Source of the DNA: CAZXYF01 sp964644705
GTDB taxonomy: Bacteria; Planctomycetota; Brocadiia; SM23-32
NCBI GenBank assembly: GCA_964644705.1
Contig: CAZXYF010000022.1
Span: 1-25,864 of the forward strand
DNA: 25,864 nucleotides
Direction: 5' to 3'
The notes under the pieces are model-generated. The model was not told the origin of the DNA. It made no database searches and was given only the letters and a program-made list of their open reading frames with translations. Every line of letters starts with the position of its first letter. Within the stretch, counting starts at the first letter, position 1. Shown here piece after piece: positions 16,101 to 24,200 of this stretch. Both the position numbers and the translations under genes were made by a program.

Positions 16101-19100
16101 TCGACCTGAAAGACCTCTACAATATCGCAGAGATCAGCTGGACCCGCGGAAAGAAGGCGGATGACCGTATCATCAAACAGGGAAAAGTCGAGATCTTCGG
16201 CGGTGTTGAAGACCGGTCTATCCCCATCAACAACGAGGATATGACCAATCCGAACACCATCAAACTGGAGGAGCCCGTCCGCGCACGGTACGTCCGTATT
16301 GTCGCCAATGATTACTCTGATAGTGCTCCCGCCATCGCCCAGATAACTCTGAAAGATGCCGAAGGAAATACCATTGTTCCCGCCTCAGTCACCCCGAAAG
16401 AGATGCGGAACAATAAGGTGGTGGATCTGGATGTGGGGAACACCATCAGCCTGAGATATATAGACGAGGAAAACGTCGACCCGGGACGCCCCATCACCCG
16501 GCAAAGCGGCACCCTGGATGTCAAGTATGACGATGCCGATGTGCGCATTACCGCCAGTCAAAAAATAGAAGAGGGGCAGGAGGAGAAAACAGAGTACCGC
16601 GAGACTCTGCGCCTGAAACCCCGACAAAAATTCCAGGCTATGGTGCAGGATGTGGATAAGGATACCAACGACAAAGTGCAAAACGTTACGGTTAAAGTTC
16701 ACTCCGAAAGCGGAAACACTCTGGAACTGACGGCCAAAGAAACCTCCGGCGACTCGGGAACCTTTGTCGTCAACATCCACACCCGCGACAAAACCGCCAA
16801 ACAAAAATCCAAATCGCCGAAAGACAATCAGAAACCGGAAGATACCGGTGCAAAAAGTCGGGACGCCAGGCCTTCCAGAGGCCCTGCTCCTGGAAAAGCA
16901 CGCGGTCCTGGAGCATTTGCCGGTGATAAAGACGGGAAGAATGCGGGCAAACGGGGCCCGGGCGGCCCGGGCGGCCCGTTCGCCGGCAAAGGTCGGCCGA
17001 AAAAGGGCAAAGAGAATGGAAAAAACAAATCCGCCAGGAGCGATAAAGAAAAATCCAAACCAAAAAACATACTCTACATCAAAGAAGGCGATGCGGTGTG
17101 GGTCAATTACGTGGATGAGGAGAATTTGAACCCGGGTAATACAGTCACCCGTACAGCCATTGCCTTCGTCACCCCTCCGACAAGCGGTGGATTCGTGTAC
17201 CGGAGCAGTGAACAAGGTCAACAATCGGACAACTCAAAGGGACTCGCCTCAGATCTGGAGAAAAGTGATCTTGTGGTCCCGATCCCCGAGTTCGTGCAAT
17301 CAGAGGAGGAAGCCCTCCCCTCATTGTCCTTTACCGTGCATGATCCGGATGCTGCCACCTCACCCTTCGCCAGTGTCCCAACCTATCTTGGTACACGGAA
17401 CACAAAACAAAGGCGGATACGCGCCGTTATGCCCTCGACGTTGAGTGGTGACATGTCCGGGACCACTTCCCTGACCCACCGAAAAACCGATTCCATGTGG
17501 AGCAAAAAAAGCCCGATTCTCAACAAACCTCTCTTCAACCAGAAAGACGTGGGGAGGTGGAAAGGGAACCGACCGGAGGAACCGACCCCCCTATCCCTGC
17601 TGGGGAGCGATGTGGTCATCCTTCAGTACCTCGATAGACACGGTTCGGCCGTGGATCGGAAAACGGTTAACGTCCTCTCTCGCAGTGACGTACAATCCAT
17701 CAAAGAAGAAACCGAGAGAAGCATACCTCAGCCCGGCAGCACTGTCTTTATGGATCATGCGCCTGTCATACAGTTAACCGACCCTGAAACGGCAATTGAG
17801 CGCCGGGAAAATAAGGTGAAGAATCTCTACGATTACCTGATGGGCCGACGCCGGAAAATGTATGAAAGTATGCTGGAGCATCTTGAAAAACAGCGCATCG
17901 AACTCTCCACACGCCTGCGCGTCGCTAAAACACGTCTGAAAGAAAAGGAGGGAGAAGGCGGCAAGGAGACAGGTGATAAGCCGGACGCCGCGAAACTCCC
18001 TGAGGAAGCCACATTGGAGGATGAAGGCGCCTCAGAAACCGAAGACATCCTCACGACAACGGAGAGGCTCAGCCAAAAGATCAAAAACATCGAGGAGGAT
18101 ATCAAGAAGACCAAACAGCAGGTGGATTTCTTTGAGAAGTTCGAAATACCCGATGAAGGGGACCTTCCTGTCCTGATGCGGGAAGCCGACTCCGAGGACG
18201 AAGGCGGACGGAGGTCGCAGGAAACCGGACCTTATTTCCCCGGTCCCGTCCCTGCTTATCGGTTTAAGGTGCGCGTGGACGACCCCGAACTGCTGGAGAA
18301 GGAAGGTGAGGCCGTCGTTGTGATCCGCTCGTACCTGCACGAGAAGGAAGGAACAATCGAGAAGAAGGCGACTCCGGTCACGATAACCGACGAGGAAACC
18401 GGTGAGGAAAAGACGGTCCTTCAGGCGGTCTTCAAAGCCGCGCGAATCGGTGAGGAAGGGGATCTGCCCGTTGGATGGAACGGTACCCTTCGTGTCAGCT
18501 ACAAAGACCCCATCGAAGATGCGCCGGAATCCCAGCTCCGGAAATCATTCGTGAGCTTTGCTTCCGATGGCCAAATGGGTATCACCAAGGATAATTTTGT
18601 GGATCCCCCGGAATCCCGCCGGGTCGGAGAACCGCTGTATCTGGTGGTGAAGGACGGGGACCGGGACGTGAGCTTCACGCGGGACAATGTGCTGGTTAAC
18701 GTCAAAAGCAGCACCGGCGATAACGTCATTACAAGTCTCGCGGAAACCACCGCCCGATCCGGGATATTCCGTGGGAAAGTCAATACTGCTCACGGTAAAA
18801 AGAACACCGAGGACATAAAACTCCAGTGTGAATACGGCGGTTCGGTCACGGCGGAATACATTGACTATGTCAACCTTGGTGGCGAGAAGGACCCGTCAAT
18901 TTACGACCTTCCATCGGAGAGGGAGCAGAAGGCATTTGGTGAAGAGAAGCCTGAATCGTGCGTGACGGTGACAGCGGAAACCAATTCAGAGGGTATCCGC
19001 GTCATCAAGGCTGAAGCTTCTTTGCTCTCCGGCTCTGACGGTTCCGTAACGCTCTTTGCCCGGAACCTACCTCGTGGCCGTCTTGAGAAGGAAACTTACT

Positions 19101-19891
19101 TCAGCTCTGGTTATGCCAACTACATGCTGGGTAAAAACTTCTCTGAACTTGACCTGGAGGACCGGGCCGAGGAAACGTTCGCCAAGGCCAAGGACCAGTT
19201 CCAATCACTCATTCGTGACTATCCCGACCAGAAGGAAGTTGCTCACGCAACCTTCTATCTGGGCAACGTTGAATTCGTGCAGGATAATTACGAAGAGGCT
19301 ATCCGCCACTACAAAAACGTGCTGGCCAGCACGACCAAGAGTGAATTTGTTCCCAAAACACGGCTGCGAATGGGTATGTCCTATGAAAAACTGAAACGCC
19401 CCCGGCGGGCTATGGAACAGTACGCATATCTGACATACCATCATTCCGACAGTCCATACGTCAAAGATGCCATGGCCAATCTGATCATGCACTTTGACGA
19501 AATGGGTCAGAAAGCCGAAAAGGCTGGAAAGATTGAAAAACGCAATGAAGCGTATGCCCGCATGGTCAACGTGGCGGAGAAATTCCTGAATGATTATCCG
19601 GACGACAAGCTAACGCCCAAGGTTATACTGCGATCGGCCCTGCGACTGGTAAAATCCGGGCAATATGCGCGTGCTGATGAGATTTTACAACAGGCCGAGG
19701 AAGAGCACGCCGGCGACTCCAGATACATGCCCGCGTATCTCTACTGGCATGCCGAAGCTCTGATCAAAGGTGGACTGGGCGAGGACAGCGAGGAGCGTGC
19801 AAAGGTTCTGTTGCAACGTGTCGTCTATGATTTCGCCAGTAGCAAATATCGGCGTTACGCTGAGGCCCGTCTTGAGGAATTAGAGGGGTAA
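13139..19891 (+). CDS. Giant secreted TPR / Ig-like / discoidin-like modular protein (about 2250 aa)
   Basis: Residues are numbered from the upstream ATG at 13085; the preferred start is residue 19. A signal peptide (cleavage near GFAA/D, about 44) leads to a coiled coil (52-105), then TPRs to about 560. The middle holds repeated beta modules marked by an acidic DPD/DxD strand, a GxF strand and a YxD strand. The YxD motifs are YLD 647-649, YID 1125-1127, YVD 1342-1344, YLD 1515-1517, YKD 1806-1808 and YID 1925-1927. Two discoidin-like (F5/8 C) regions lie at about 680-815 and 965-1092; the second has INRDASADSCWQG and RARYVRIVAND. Between modules there is a Gly/Pro/Lys-rich linker (1240-1328) and a coiled coil (1565-1685). 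TPRs return at 2003-2265. Such modules usually bind glycans or other extracellular partners. It is probably a periplasmic or surface-exposed scaffold; function is unknown. The DUF4159-like gene starts 3 nt after its stop. Confidence 0.82.
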   Translation: MLKVKWDRFLAIAIVALLSTTAGFAADSNQVQDWEQEAKELREKAKKKQEEAKRKKNMAKKLRKAAENYASQAKDAQKKVGEARQKWVKNFKKAIKGELPDTTPKVSDLRKMIRIDRQQAEQLMQNNDLKKLHGNFKEWYNLGKDFQRWGNHDSAIQAYQKALTKGGGRSVEYADICLRWAKSERKTGNPAEAAKPLNILLRRFGDIRSYGVQAQKRLCDIYYPDGEQGNRKKYMAEVHRFLRRYPDQSEANVELKRMQQLAEETGDITGVIQSLDREIQQAKSEHEREELSIARAKTLYGAKRYKDALRTLSQFPPSNTEAAILRARCAWKLLDYYAALEYLKHARETANYGKSPATTPPLDFLLSMSQFKSSQHEYGEAYDLLDHARDLLGASLTEEQKVKLKIARIDVMIAQGDTNSALPLIKELQTEYQGESPYWIGEVELAKIDFLRERYDEALKRLKQVAKLKDPSSSPRALFWIGKIQLQREESDKAIKTFRNLWSRYGANDLIIQAVYLIGKMYREKGEFVGAIRLFESVGLMRAAHRTKVVPGEEVALKVNDPDYAVGTGRDRMNVEVTTTSGDTENVSLKLNPVSNGLYAGAIRTKMAKPEPDSGTLEVLGDDVITVRYLDRFGAMEVQYQGSEVDMSQDQARPDTNISTHPGTKLFSDGKVKNLSRLADKNTEEPCQGFLDPQKNDSYTIGMRFLVKHRLKRVRIHTGEKAPRKIRIETLKLGDAEKKPENQEWVTRKKVDDLRGKGWHEYKFPPTESRGIRIRVLDHRRARGWRHINELEVIEGAPELSWQEADIKVEEATEKTFELLVVGDGNLRLSSTGFEEESEEGEESDLKKWLGTLPEETKEEENALDIDVSRREPGVITPGNTAFAQLTDMDLNVSPKIDTPTVEAIAYETTEEGEKKDILDTCPVELRETGPQTGVFRALVKTQPAGPTATASDTAEGYTPGAAINRDASADSCWQGTPDNAPGKWIKIDLKDLYNIAEISWTRGKKADDRIIKQGKVEIFGGVEDRSIPINNEDMTNPNTIKLEEPVRARYVRIVANDYSDSAPAIAQITLKDAEGNTIVPASVTPKEMRNNKVVDLDVGNTISLRYIDEENVDPGRPITRQSGTLDVKYDDADVRITASQKIEEGQEEKTEYRETLRLKPRQKFQAMVQDVDKDTNDKVQNVTVKVHSESGNTLELTAKETSGDSGTFVVNIHTRDKTAKQKSKSPKDNQKPEDTGAKSRDARPSRGPAPGKARGPGAFAGDKDGKNAGKRGPGGPGGPFAGKGRPKKGKENGKNKSARSDKEKSKPKNILYIKEGDAVWVNYVDEENLNPGNTVTRTAIAFVTPPTSGGFVYRSSEQGQQSDNSKGLASDLEKSDLVVPIPEFVQSEEEALPSLSFTVHDPDAATSPFASVPTYLGTRNTKQRRIRAVMPSTLSGDMSGTTSLTHRKTDSMWSKKSPILNKPLFNQKDVGRWKGNRPEEPTPLSLLGSDVVILQYLDRHGSAVDRKTVNVLSRSDVQSIKEETERSIPQPGSTVFMDHAPVIQLTDPETAIERRENKVKNLYDYLMGRRRKMYESMLEHLEKQRIELSTRLRVAKTRLKEKEGEGGKETGDKPDAAKLPEEATLEDEGASETEDILTTTERLSQKIKNIEEDIKKTKQQVDFFEKFEIPDEGDLPVLMREADSEDEGGRRSQETGPYFPGPVPAYRFKVRVDDPELLEKEGEAVVVIRSYLHEKEGTIEKKATPVTITDEETGEEKTVLQAVFKAARIGEEGDLPVGWNGTLRVSYKDPIEDAPESQLRKSFVSFASDGQMGITKDNFVDPPESRRVGEPLYLVVKDGDRDVSFTRDNVLVNVKSSTGDNVITSLAETTARSGIFRGKVNTAHGKKNTEDIKLQCEYGGSVTAEYIDYVNLGGEKDPSIYDLPSEREQKAFGEEKPESCVTVTAETNSEGIRVIKAEASLLSGSDGSVTLFARNLPRGRLEKETYFSSGYANYMLGKNFSELDLEDRAEETFAKAKDQFQSLIRDYPDQKEVAHATFYLGNVEFVQDNYEEAIRHYKNVLASTTKSEFVPKTRLRMGMSYEKLKRPRRAMEQYAYLTYHHSDSPYVKDAMANLIMHFDEMGQKAEKAGKIEKRNEAYARMVNVAEKFLNDYPDDKLTPKVILRSALRLVKSGQYARADEILQQAEEEHAGDSRYMPAYLYWHAEALIKGGLGEDSEERAKVLLQRVVYDFASSKYRRYAEARLEELEG
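16955..16978 (+). repeat. Tandem 9-mer GGCCCGGGC, about 2.7 copies
   Basis: Two full copies and one partial copy of GGCCCGGGC lie in frame inside the giant gene and encode a collagen-like GPGGPGGP run within a Lys/Gly/Pro-rich linker. The unit is palindromic-rich and likely to vary in copy number by slippage. Confidence 0.8.
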
Positions 19892-19894
19892 AAT

Positions 19895-21673
19895 ATGGCA
19901 ACAGAGGCCAAACAACCGCTGAGCGTGCCGGATAGGGGCATAGCCTCCCCCACCATAGGGTTTTCCATGTGGCTGGAATATCTCCTCTGTGGTGGCTTGA
20001 GCGCATTATTTCTGATCGGCGTCCTGGTTGACGGGTACCTGGATTACGTCTTCACGGCTCAGGTGCACGCAACACTCTTGCTGTTGCTCGCGGCGATCGC
20101 CGGAACCCTTCTCATGTTCAAAAGGGAAAGCGAGGATCCCGGCTACCTGTATCAGGGCATACTCGGACTTGTTGCTGTTGGTTCGGTATGCGCGGCCGCG
20201 GTGTTTTTCATATATCCCTCTCTGACGCAGATCGGAGCTCCTCACTGGTTTGTTCGGGTCCTTACCTACATGGCTCTCTTCACGCTCGGATACTGGGCCT
20301 GGGGATGCTGGCTGTGGATTTTTGCTCAGGTCTGGCTCCAGCGATCGGTTCCCTCACCTCTCGATGGAAAAACGGACAGAGAAAAGGAAACCGGCCACAC
20401 CCTCCTGCAGCGGATCAAAGAACGCTATGCTGAAGTGTCGGAATACAGCGGGAAATGGAAATTGGTGCATCTCTGGAAAGTCACCGGCGAATTGCTCAAA
20501 CACGTCTTTTTTGGCCGGCTTGGCACCGCCCTGCTCGATCCCGTCATGCTTTACCCCAAACGGGAGGAGCGCAGCCGTATCGAATATTTCTTCCGAGCTG
20601 CCGGGCACCGGATCATCGAGCCCGACAATCCGGTGCACAGCAGTGAATACGATGAACACCGTCTTGCCGCCTACAAATCCTTCATCACCGCCGTCATCCT
20701 CATAATGCTCGTGGCCGGTTTGTTCGACATTGATCTCCCGCTCCGGGAGACGCCCAAAGGCGTGCTCGGTGGAACGGGCAAAAGGATCGCGCGGGGTAAG
20801 GTGGCGGTCAACCGGAAGAAAAGCAAGAAAAAGAAACGCAAGAAGAGAAAAAAGAAAAAACGCGAACGCGAAAAGGTGAAACGCAAATCCCTGCTAAAGA
20901 TGTATGAGCAGGAGATGGAGAAAACCGAGGAAGTGCTCAAAACCTCGGATGCTACCGTAACGGCCAATGTCGGACTACCGAGTGGACATGGAAGTGGGCC
21001 CACTGCTGCCGGTTCCCCCAAAGGCACGAAGGTGGGAGGCAAATACTATATGTTCCGCGTGAAACACGAGGGGAACTGGGACGCCAACCGACGCGGCATC
21101 CCTGCTCTGATGCGGGAGTTTACCAATGTATGGAATGTGAAAACTAACCGCATGGACCAACCCGTTGAACTCTCCAAACTCCGGAGACACAGTGGCAAAT
21201 ATTTCCCGGTTCTGCTGTATATCACCGGAAACGGTGAAATCGGAGCGGGGCAGCAGGGCATCAAAAATCTTCGGTGGTACCTGAAAAACGGGGGATTCCT
21301 GTTTGCCGACTCCTCCGGCGGAAACTTTTATCACAATTTCCGCCGGCTGATGCGCCGGGTCCTCCCGAATAAAAGTCTCCGCCGCATTTCCTATGATCAC
21401 ACTATATTCCGCGGAGCATACATGCCCTGGCACCTTTCCAACGGCGCACCGGTTTTTCGCGATCACCCCGGCCCCAATGACGCACAGGGCATATACGTGA
21501 AGGGGCGACTCGCCGTATTTTACAGCGGTGGAGACCTGGGGGCCGCCTGGGCCGCCGTCGGATGGGGACGTAGCCGCGGTCAGGTTGAACTGGCGTTTCG
21601 CATGGGCATCAATATTCTGACGTACGCTTTTCTTTACGGGGGCGAAAAAGGAATGGAGGCGGATGAGGAATGA
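19895..21673 (+). CDS. Polytopic inner-membrane protein with C-terminal DUF4159-like domain
   Basis: A 592-aa protein with hydrophobic segments at about 28-46, 58-75, 88-107, 119-146 and 262-278. A basic, helical, probably cytoplasmic domain separates the fourth and fifth. Right after the last segment comes an extreme Lys/Arg tract (308-332), then a low-complexity linker and a globular domain (382-582). That domain matches my memory of DUF4159, a glutamine-amidotransferase-like fold: GGFLFADSSGGNFYHNFRRL (466-485), the DHTIFR motif and FYSGGDLGAAW (542-552). DUF4159 function is not established. The gene starts 3 nt after the giant gene, with AGAGGGG as ribosome site, and its end overlaps the next start (ATGA), so it is translationally coupled. 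The domain name is from memory of the family pattern; topology is inferred. Confidence 0.82.
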   Translation: MATEAKQPLSVPDRGIASPTIGFSMWLEYLLCGGLSALFLIGVLVDGYLDYVFTAQVHATLLLLLAAIAGTLLMFKRESEDPGYLYQGILGLVAVGSVCAAAVFFIYPSLTQIGAPHWFVRVLTYMALFTLGYWAWGCWLWIFAQVWLQRSVPSPLDGKTDREKETGHTLLQRIKERYAEVSEYSGKWKLVHLWKVTGELLKHVFFGRLGTALLDPVMLYPKREERSRIEYFFRAAGHRIIEPDNPVHSSEYDEHRLAAYKSFITAVILIMLVAGLFDIDLPLRETPKGVLGGTGKRIARGKVAVNRKKSKKKKRKKRKKKKREREKVKRKSLLKMYEQEMEKTEEVLKTSDATVTANVGLPSGHGSGPTAAGSPKGTKVGGKYYMFRVKHEGNWDANRRGIPALMREFTNVWNVKTNRMDQPVELSKLRRHSGKYFPVLLYITGNGEIGAGQQGIKNLRWYLKNGGFLFADSSGGNFYHNFRRLMRRVLPNKSLRRISYDHTIFRGAYMPWHLSNGAPVFRDHPGPNDAQGIYVKGRLAVFYSGGDLGAAWAAVGWGRSRGQVELAFRMGINILTYAFLYGGEKGMEADEE

Positions 21674-23451
21674 GAATCAACAACACTAACACAATCAGTG
21701 TCGTGCGCGTTGCGCGTCTGTGCCTGGTCGGTATCGTATTCAGCGTGGTTCTTTGCCCATCCCTCATGGCAGACACTGCCGATGATATGTTCGATCGAGC
21801 CAAAACTCTGTCCGAAAACGGAGATTATAAGGAAGCGATTCAGACACTGCTGGATTTCCAGGAAAAGTTCCCGAAGGATGAGCGCGTCCCCCGAGCACAG
21901 TATCTGATGGGACGCTACCAGCATAAAAGGAACTACCTCAACAACGCGATTAAAGAGTACAAGTACGTGATCCAGGATTTCCCCGATACGCTCTACGCCG
22001 CAGCGGCCCGACACCGAATGGCCGATATTTACGTGCACCGTCAGACGTATGCGAAAGCCGCCAAAGTACTTGAAGAATGCGCCGAGGAATTCAAGGGCAC
22101 CGCCGCCGGGTTTCATGCCCTGCGTCGGCTCGGAGATACCTATCTTCGCATGAACAAAAAAAAGAAAAAAGACGCCCCGCAAAAAGCGGTGGATGCATTC
22201 CAACGTATGCTCAAATACAACGTGCTCCAGCTGATGGACAACGATAAGGGCCCCGGAAAAAAAAGAGACAGGGAAATAGGGTTCGTCTCCAACGTTGATT
22301 CTGATATCCACCGGGCCGTGATGTATCTGGCCGACCGTGCAATCAAAAAGGAGAAATACGAAAAAGCCCAGAAAATCTACGGCCATTTGCCGGACATGTG
22401 GGAGAAGGTACGACTGATTATCGACCTCCTTTACCGACAGAAGAAATTCGGCCAGATCCACAATCTGGTGCAAAAGATGGAAGACGAAAACTACTGGCAC
22501 GCTCAGAGCATACTTATGAATTTTTTCCTCAAAGAGAAATCAGCTCACGGTCTGAAAATGCAGATCCGGGATGTGTGCGAGGATCATGATCAGCATCCAA
22601 AACTAACCGCCCTGCTGCAGAATCTGCTGGAGGATATGGACCATTTTGCGGACCAGAAACGGGTTGATGTTTATGAAGTCGCGGCCACAAAATATCGCCC
22701 GCTGCGCCGGGAATTGGAATACAAAATATGCGAGCTGGTTAAAGAGGAACGACCCGACATCCTGCGCAGCTTTATACTCACGTATGCCAAGGGGCAGGAT
22801 GTTGAACAGGTCAAACGCTGGCGGGGCATCTATCTGGAACTGGCCAAACAACGGAAAAAAGCCCAAAAACAGTACCGTGAGATGGAAGATAAGGCTCAGG
22901 GGCATCTCTATATAGCCGAGTCTTATCACGGAGAATACGCTCAGGAAGCGGGCATGGTGGATCTTAAAAAAGCCCTCCAGGAGTATATGAAAATCCGGAA
23001 AAAATATTACGGCCCCGAAACCACGGCGCAAGCCTACTGGGAACGTGCCCAGCTGTTCAAGGAATTGGGGGAGAAAAAGAAGGCTATCGCCGAGCTGAAG
23101 GAACTGGAGCGGCGATTTGCCACCCTGCCGGAATGGCAAAAACGGGCGGGGCTGGAAATCGGCGACTTTTATCGCGGGTGGGGCCAGTATAAGAAAGCGA
23201 TTGACGCCTACCGCAAAGTCGACCGTAACTATCCGGATTCCAGAACTCAACGGATTGCCGTATACCGTATCGGGCAATGTTACGAGCGGCTGGGACAGAA
23301 GGAAAAGGCCATTGAAATCTTCCTGGAATGCATACGGCGGTTTGAAGGGTCCGGAATTCAATCGAGAGCTCACACACGACTCGAGGTCAAATACGAGATC
23401 CCCGATCTGATCATTCAAGACCGGGTTAAGGAACAGGAAAAAGAAGATTAA
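21670..23451 (+). CDS. Secreted TPR protein (593 aa), BamD/CpoB-like repeats
   Basis: The ATG overlaps the preceding stop codon by 4 nt. An N-terminal signal peptide has its hydrophobic core at 17-31 and likely cleavage after LMA (33). TPRs are clear at 37-140, for example YKEAIQTLLDFQEKFPKDER (53-72), and again at about 430-560, ending with KAIEIFLECIRRF. The middle (210-430) is helical but less regular and may hold degenerate repeats. The N- and C-terminal repeats resemble those of BamD and CpoB/YbgF, which act in the periplasm; CpoB works with the TolQRA motor. Here the gene sits between the DUF4159-like protein and an ExbB/ExbD pair. I infer a periplasmic adaptor between membrane components. 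An A8-G-A6 run at 22156-22170 encodes a Lys run and could cause slippage. Confidence 0.83.
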   Translation: MRINNTNTISVVRVARLCLVGIVFSVVLCPSLMADTADDMFDRAKTLSENGDYKEAIQTLLDFQEKFPKDERVPRAQYLMGRYQHKRNYLNNAIKEYKYVIQDFPDTLYAAAARHRMADIYVHRQTYAKAAKVLEECAEEFKGTAAGFHALRRLGDTYLRMNKKKKKDAPQKAVDAFQRMLKYNVLQLMDNDKGPGKKRDREIGFVSNVDSDIHRAVMYLADRAIKKEKYEKAQKIYGHLPDMWEKVRLIIDLLYRQKKFGQIHNLVQKMEDENYWHAQSILMNFFLKEKSAHGLKMQIRDVCEDHDQHPKLTALLQNLLEDMDHFADQKRVDVYEVAATKYRPLRRELEYKICELVKEERPDILRSFILTYAKGQDVEQVKRWRGIYLELAKQRKKAQKQYREMEDKAQGHLYIAESYHGEYAQEAGMVDLKKALQEYMKIRKKYYGPETTAQAYWERAQLFKELGEKKKAIAELKELERRFATLPEWQKRAGLEIGDFYRGWGQYKKAIDAYRKVDRNYPDSRTQRIAVYRIGQCYERLGQKEKAIEIFLECIRRFEGSGIQSRAHTRLEVKYEIPDLIIQDRVKEQEKED

Positions 23452-23498
23452 ACCTTGCTACTTCAACAAGACACATACTCATCCAGAGGAGGTATGTC

Positions 23499-24200
23499 GT
23501 GATTGATTTTCTCATGGCTGGCGGTCCATTTATGGTTCCGCTGATGATTTGCTTGATTCTTGCCCTTGCCGTATCCGTAGAACGTTATATTGTCCTGAAA
23601 GAGGTACAGGAGTTCGCCAAACCATTCCTCAACAAGTTCAACAACCTCATTGAACAGGGAGAAGTTGAGGAGGCCAAAGAGCTCTGCGAGGATACGCCGC
23701 ATCCGGTTTCTCACATGCTGAAGGCAGGCCTCGAACGACATGAAGAGGTGGAACAGGAACGCAACATTGCTTTCATCCATGAACAGGTCGATAAGGCAGT
23801 TTCCAACGCAGGAATACACGCAGTGGGACTGCTGGAGAAAAGGTTGGGGCTCCTGGCCAGTATCAGTAACCTGGCACCGCTTTTCGGCTTCGCCGGGACG
23901 GTAACGGGTATGATCGTTGCCTTTGGCGCCATTGCTTCATCCAGCAGCGTGGATGTGAGTGAAGTGGCCAAAGGAATTTCCCAGGCCCTCAACACGACGG
24001 CCAGCGGCCTGGTGATCGGTATCCTGGCGACCATCGGATATAACTATTTCTCCAGCCGAATCGAGGATTTTGTCGAACATCTTGAGGAAACGACAAATAC
24101 TCTGCTGGCTCATCTCATCCAGGACCTGATGGATGAACGTTACTCCGAAGGATCAGCACCACCGCCTCCCCCGCCCTCTCAAAGAGAGAACACATCATGA
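23499..24200 (+). CDS. exbB: ExbB/TolQ/MotA-family proton-channel protein
   Basis: A 233-aa ExbB/TolQ homologue. It forms the multimeric inner-membrane channel that surrounds ExbD/TolR helices and uses the ion gradient. Three hydrophobic segments are visible at about 9-30, 117-145 and 162-186, with a cytoplasmic domain between the first and second. Family signatures are the APLFGFAGTVTGMI stretch (126-139) and ALNTTASGLVIGI (163-175), which carry the conserved Thr residues of the second and third helices. The start is GTG at 23499, five nt after a strong AGAGGAGGT; the ATG at 23494 is followed at once by a stop in its own frame. The C-terminus is unusual, with six consecutive prolines (221-226). 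Its stop overlaps the ATG of exbD 2. The symbol denotes the family, not iron uptake specificity. Confidence 0.94.
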   Translation: MIDFLMAGGPFMVPLMICLILALAVSVERYIVLKEVQEFAKPFLNKFNNLIEQGEVEEAKELCEDTPHPVSHMLKAGLERHEEVEQERNIAFIHEQVDKAVSNAGIHAVGLLEKRLGLLASISNLAPLFGFAGTVTGMIVAFGAIASSSSVDVSEVAKGISQALNTTASGLVIGILATIGYNYFSSRIEDFVEHLEETTNTLLAHLIQDLMDERYSEGSAPPPPPPSQRENTS

